From Thermoplasmata archaeon (GTDB taxonomy: Archaea > Thermoplasmatota > Thermoplasmata > Halarchaeoplasmatales > Halarchaeoplasmataceae): a stretch of 8,207 nt of DNA. The position numbers and the translations under genes were made by a program. Positions within the stretch are counted from its first letter, which is position 1, and every line of letters starts with the position of its first letter. Under the pieces are notes generated by a model, which was given only the letters and a program-made list of their open reading frames with translations, was not told the origin of the DNA and made no database searches. Below, piece after piece: positions 6,343 to 8,207 of this stretch. The DNA lies in contig JAFDTZ010000100.1 of the NCBI GenBank assembly GCA_019594305.1, positions 1 to 8,207 on the forward strand. The letters are read 5' to 3'.

Positions 6343-6714
6343 ATGAATCCCAAAGCACTACATAAGATTTCATACGGGATGTACGTCGTGTCATCCAAGG
6401 CCGGAGACAAAATAAACGGTCAGATGACGAACTCGGACTTCGACATATTCCATGGTGTTGAACATAGGAATGGAAAGACCGGTGTACCCGTAGTTACCGA
6501 AAATTCCGTAGCCTATGCTGAATCGAAGTTTGTAGATACATCGGGGGTCGGAACGCATATCTTATATATCTGCGAGGTTGTAGATACCGATACACTAAAC
6601 GAAGGCGAGGTTATGACCTACGAATATTATCATGGAGTCAAAGGAGGGACGCTATCCGAAAAGGCGTCTCATCACATTAAAGAGAAAAATGACCCTAAGG
6701 AGGTAAACAAATGA
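6343..6714 (+). CDS. Flavin reductase-like protein with internal deletion
   Basis: The product has 123 residues. The N-terminus (MNPKALHKISYGMYVVSSKAGDKINGQMTN) and C-terminal half (KTGVPVV..NSVAYAE, GTHILYICEVVDTDTLNEGEVMTYEYYHGVKGG) match the flavin-reductase-like FMN-binding family that donates electrons to rubredoxin in anaerobes. Family members are usually about 165-200 residues. From memory of the family, roughly 55-60 residues between N30 and S31 (base 6432/6433) are absent. This is the part holding the EPP..AVSINKQN-type strand and much of the flavin-binding and dimer core. The frame is intact. It may be a functional minimal variant, a decaying gene or an assembly collapse. An upstream in-frame start at 6286 is rejected because it would include the TATA box. 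The gene overlaps the rubrerythrin start by 4 bases (ATGA). Confidence 0.8.
   Translation: MNPKALHKISYGMYVVSSKAGDKINGQMTNSDFDIFHGVEHRNGKTGVPVVTENSVAYAESKFVDTSGVGTHILYICEVVDTDTLNEGEVMTYEYYHGVKGGTLSEKASHHIKEKNDPKEVNK
6697..6704 (+). promoter_or_regulatory. Strong Shine-Dalgarno before rubrerythrin
   Basis: AAGGAGGT, a near-complete match to the archaeal anti-SD, ends 6 bases before the ATG at 6711. It lies inside the end of the upstream coding sequence, so translation of the two genes is probably coupled. Confidence 0.8.
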
Positions 6715-7214
6715 TAGACATAGCTGGAGTAAGTTTTAAAGAATTGCTAGGCGCAGCTGCTAAAGCAGAAGAGAACAGTCGCGAGGTTTATGACTTTTTG
6801 GCCAAAAGGGCAAAGAACTTCGTAACCGCCGACAGGTTCAAATTCCTGGCCGGTGAGGAACAGAAGCACGAGGAATACATCAGAGGTATCCACTCGAAAA
6901 CCTTCCCGGGAGGCGAATTGGTGGTAAAGGAAGATACACCGTTGCCCATACCTTTCATCATTTACAACGATGAAAGTGACGAATCGGAGCTCATAGAACA
7001 GGCCATGGGGGCAGAATTGGCGGCCAGGGAAGTTTACGAGAAGATGGCGAAGCTGGCAAAAGACGAAAAACGGCCTGATGAAATAGTACTAACATTGGAT
7101 TACCTTGCGGGTATGGAGCAGAACCATTACAACATACTGGAGCAAGAGCTGAACCGGGCGATGAATTTCGAAGAATTCGACGAGTACTTCCCCGGAATGC
7201 ATATAGGACCTTAG
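6711..7214 (+). CDS. Rubrerythrin-type diiron protein (no rubredoxin domain)
   Basis: The product has 167 residues and is a four-helix-bundle ferritin-like protein. Both duplicated diiron motifs are visible: E20-x6-Y27 with E50-x2-H53, and E102-x6-Y109 with E136-x2-H139. These are the ligand patterns of rubrerythrins, which reduce hydrogen peroxide to water with electrons from rubredoxin. The C-terminal rubredoxin domain of classical rubrerythrin is absent, and a separate rubredoxin gene follows directly after the TAG stop, so the two gene products probably replace the fusion. Between the helix pairs is a loop with PLPIPF. The cytoplasmic role is peroxide detoxification. A ferritin-like iron-handling role is the alternative, but the neighbours favour peroxide reduction. 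Confidence 0.9.
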   Translation: MIDIAGVSFKELLGAAAKAEENSREVYDFLAKRAKNFVTADRFKFLAGEEQKHEEYIRGIHSKTFPGGELVVKEDTPLPIPFIIYNDESDESELIEQAMGAELAAREVYEKMAKLAKDEKRPDEIVLTLDYLAGMEQNHYNILEQELNRAMNFEEFDEYFPGMHIGP

Positions 7215-7226
7215 GAGATGATAGAA

Positions 7227-7388
7227 ATGGCAAAATGGAGATGTAAAGTCTGCGGATACATATACGATGAAGAAGAAGGCTACGACGAGGACGGAATAGA
7301 GCCGGGTACCAAGTTCGAGGACATACCCAATGATTGGGTATGCCCGTTGTGCGGTGCGCCCAAGGAACAGTTCGAGAAGCTGGATTAA
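7227..7388 (+). CDS. Rubredoxin
   Basis: The product is 53 residues, MAKWRCKVCGYIYDEEEGYD at the start and WVCPLCGAPKEQFEKLD at the end. The four iron-binding cysteines are C6 and C9 (CxxC) and C39 and C42 (CPLC), each followed by G, exactly as in the family of about 52-54 residues. GGAGATGAT at 7214-7222 is an SD four bases before this ATG and overlaps the rubrerythrin stop codon. An in-frame ATG at 7218 lies inside that SD and is less likely. As a one-electron Fe(Cys)4 carrier it would link a reductase to the neighbouring rubrerythrin, superoxide reductase and possibly the peroxiredoxin. The product is acidic, typical of the family. Confidence 0.97.
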   Translation: MAKWRCKVCGYIYDEEEGYDEDGIEPGTKFEDIPNDWVCPLCGAPKEQFEKLD

Positions 7389-7401
7389 ATGGAGATATAA
7401 T

Positions 7402-7878
7402 ATGAAAGACGAGACGAGGTTGGTTCAGGGTGACCCATCACCGGACTTTGAACTCGATAACCATAAAGGTAACAAGATCAAACTGAGTGAACATAGAGGA
7501 AAAACAGTGCTGCTTTCATTCCACCCTCTGGCATGGACCAGCATATGCGCAAAGCAGATGCAGTCCTTGGAGGATAACAAGGAAGAACTGGATGAATTGA
7601 ATGCAGTCGCCTTGGGAATAAGCGTTGATACCATACCATCGAAAAAGGCGTGGGCGAAGGAATTGGGTATAGTGCACACATCGCTGTTGTGCGATTTCTG
7701 GCCCCACGGCAAGATGATAAAGGATTACCGTATTTTCAGAGAGGAGGACGGTTTTTCGGAGAGAACCAACATAATCGTTGATCCGGAGGGAAATATTGCG
7801 TTCATCAAGGTATACCCTATAGGGGAATTACCTGATATGGACGAGATAATCGAAGTGATAGAAAAAATAGAGCGGTGA
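7402..7878 (+). CDS. Peroxiredoxin (AhpC/TSA-Bcp-like)
   Basis: The product has 158 residues from the ATG at 7402, with GGAGAT at 7391-7396 as SD. It has a thioredoxin fold. The N-terminal GDPSPDFEL is typical, and the active-site loop HPLAWTSICAKQM places the peroxidatic cysteine at C49 with P42 and T46 in the PxxxT/SxxC motif. Here A-W replace the usual residues between P and T. A second cysteine, C97, lies in LLCDFWPHG, the position where related proteins have SDFWPHG; it may act as resolving cysteine. The conserved arginine is in SERTNIIVD. It reduces hydrogen or organic peroxides. It starts 13 bases after rubredoxin, so rubredoxin or a thioredoxin-like protein could be its reductant. Upstream in-frame starts overlapping rubredoxin were rejected. 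Confidence 0.93.
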   Translation: MKDETRLVQGDPSPDFELDNHKGNKIKLSEHRGKTVLLSFHPLAWTSICAKQMQSLEDNKEELDELNAVALGISVDTIPSKKAWAKELGIVHTSLLCDFWPHGKMIKDYRIFREEDGFSERTNIIVDPEGNIAFIKVYPIGELPDMDEIIEVIEKIER

Positions 7879-7884
7879 AGAGAT

Positions 7885-8207
7885 ATGGAAAAATTATACC
7901 AAGAGGCAGATTGGAAGACCGAGAAACACGTACCTGTGATCGAGGTCAAAGGAGAGGCTAAGAAAGACGAACGAATAAAGGTGATGGCATCCGTTGGAAA
8001 GGAGATCGAACATCCGAATACAACCGAGCACCACATCGGGTGGATTGAAATCTACTTCCTACCGGACGGAGAGAAATTCCCGTATGAACTGGGAAGATAC
8101 GATTTTAAAGCACACGGCGCTTCAACAGAGGGACCGAACACCAGCACGGTGTACACAGAGCCCATGGTCAAGGCAGTGTTCAAAACCGGAAAATCCGGTA
8201 AGCTGAT
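7885..8207 (+). CDS. sor: Superoxide reductase (neelaredoxin type), 3'-partial
   Basis: 107 codons are visible, with the frame still open at the window end. The sequence follows the Pyrococcus-type one-iron superoxide reductase: DWKTEKHVPVIE, VGKEIEHPNTTEHHIGWIE, and GPNTSTVYTEPMVKAVFKTG. Iron-centre ligands H15, H43 and H49 are present, as are E13 and K14, the conserved active-site pair (E14/K15 in P. furiosus). The final Cys and His ligands (SYCNIHG motif) should lie in the missing roughly 17 residues. No N-terminal desulforedoxin cysteines are present, so this is the neelaredoxin form. It reduces superoxide to hydrogen peroxide with electrons from rubredoxin, without making oxygen. GGTGA at 7874-7878 overlaps the peroxiredoxin stop and serves as SD. 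The gap between the two genes is 6 bases. Confidence 0.95.
   Translation, partial: MEKLYQEADWKTEKHVPVIEVKGEAKKDERIKVMASVGKEIEHPNTTEHHIGWIEIYFLPDGEKFPYELGRYDFKAHGASTEGPNTSTVYTEPMVKAVFKTGKSGKL

Noticed and set aside
7330..7401. Extended peroxiredoxin start overlapping the rubredoxin gene.
   Set aside because: The added residues are the out-of-frame reading of rubredoxin; the ATG at 7402 has its own SD and a normal N-terminus.
1..8207. CRISPR arrays, tRNA/rRNA genes, insertion sequences, att sites, defence or toxin-antitoxin systems.
   Set aside because: No regularly spaced direct repeats, cloverleaf-like stretches, transposase or integrase motifs, or toxin families were found on either strand; the only tandem repeats are within coding sequences.

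Overview
The window reads as a piece of an anaerobic archaeal chromosome, most likely euryarchaeal and possibly Thermoplasmatota-like (a guess from gene content, not from phylogeny). Support comes from TATA-type promoter boxes about 25-32 bases before starts, Shine-Dalgarno sites of the GGAGGTGAT type inside operons, an apparently leaderless first gene in one operon, an Lrp/AsnC regulator, a tandem winged-helix regulator, and a set of air-sensitive-lifestyle redox proteins (rubrerythrin, rubredoxin, superoxide reductase). No tRNA, rRNA, CRISPR array, transposase or insertion sequence was seen.

Region 1 (1-3003, +) is the 3' part of a very large surface protein. It has eleven beta-sandwich-like repeats of about 80-88 residues, one C-terminal membrane helix and a very acidic tail encoded by a 15-bp tandem repeat. 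The frame is open at base 1 and the visible part lacks a signal peptide, so the gene probably begins upstream of the window. Region 2 (3183-3987, +) is a two-gene cassette: a 91-residue three-helix membrane protein and a soluble regulator with two winged helix-turn-helix domains. Region 3 (4074-5081, +) is a secreted, membrane-anchored surface protein made of two copies of a 141-residue unit, with a clear TATA box, SD and a palindrome in its promoter.

Region 4 (5122-6249, -) is a two-gene unit with the Lrp/AsnC regulator first and sfsA second. It converges on region 3 and diverges from region 5 across a 93-bp promoter region containing an imperfect 35-bp palindrome.

Region 5 (6343 to the window end, +) is a tightly packed oxidative-stress operon: a flavin-reductase-family protein that has lost the middle of its fold, a rubrerythrin-type diiron protein, a 53-residue rubredoxin, a peroxiredoxin and a superoxide reductase cut off by the window end. 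Together these would reduce superoxide to peroxide (superoxide reductase) and peroxide to water (rubrerythrin, peroxiredoxin), with rubredoxin as the likely electron carrier. The most unusual points are the shortened flavin reductase, the mosaic divergence between the two halves of the region 3 protein, the repeat architecture of region 1, and the divergent Lrp/redox promoter.
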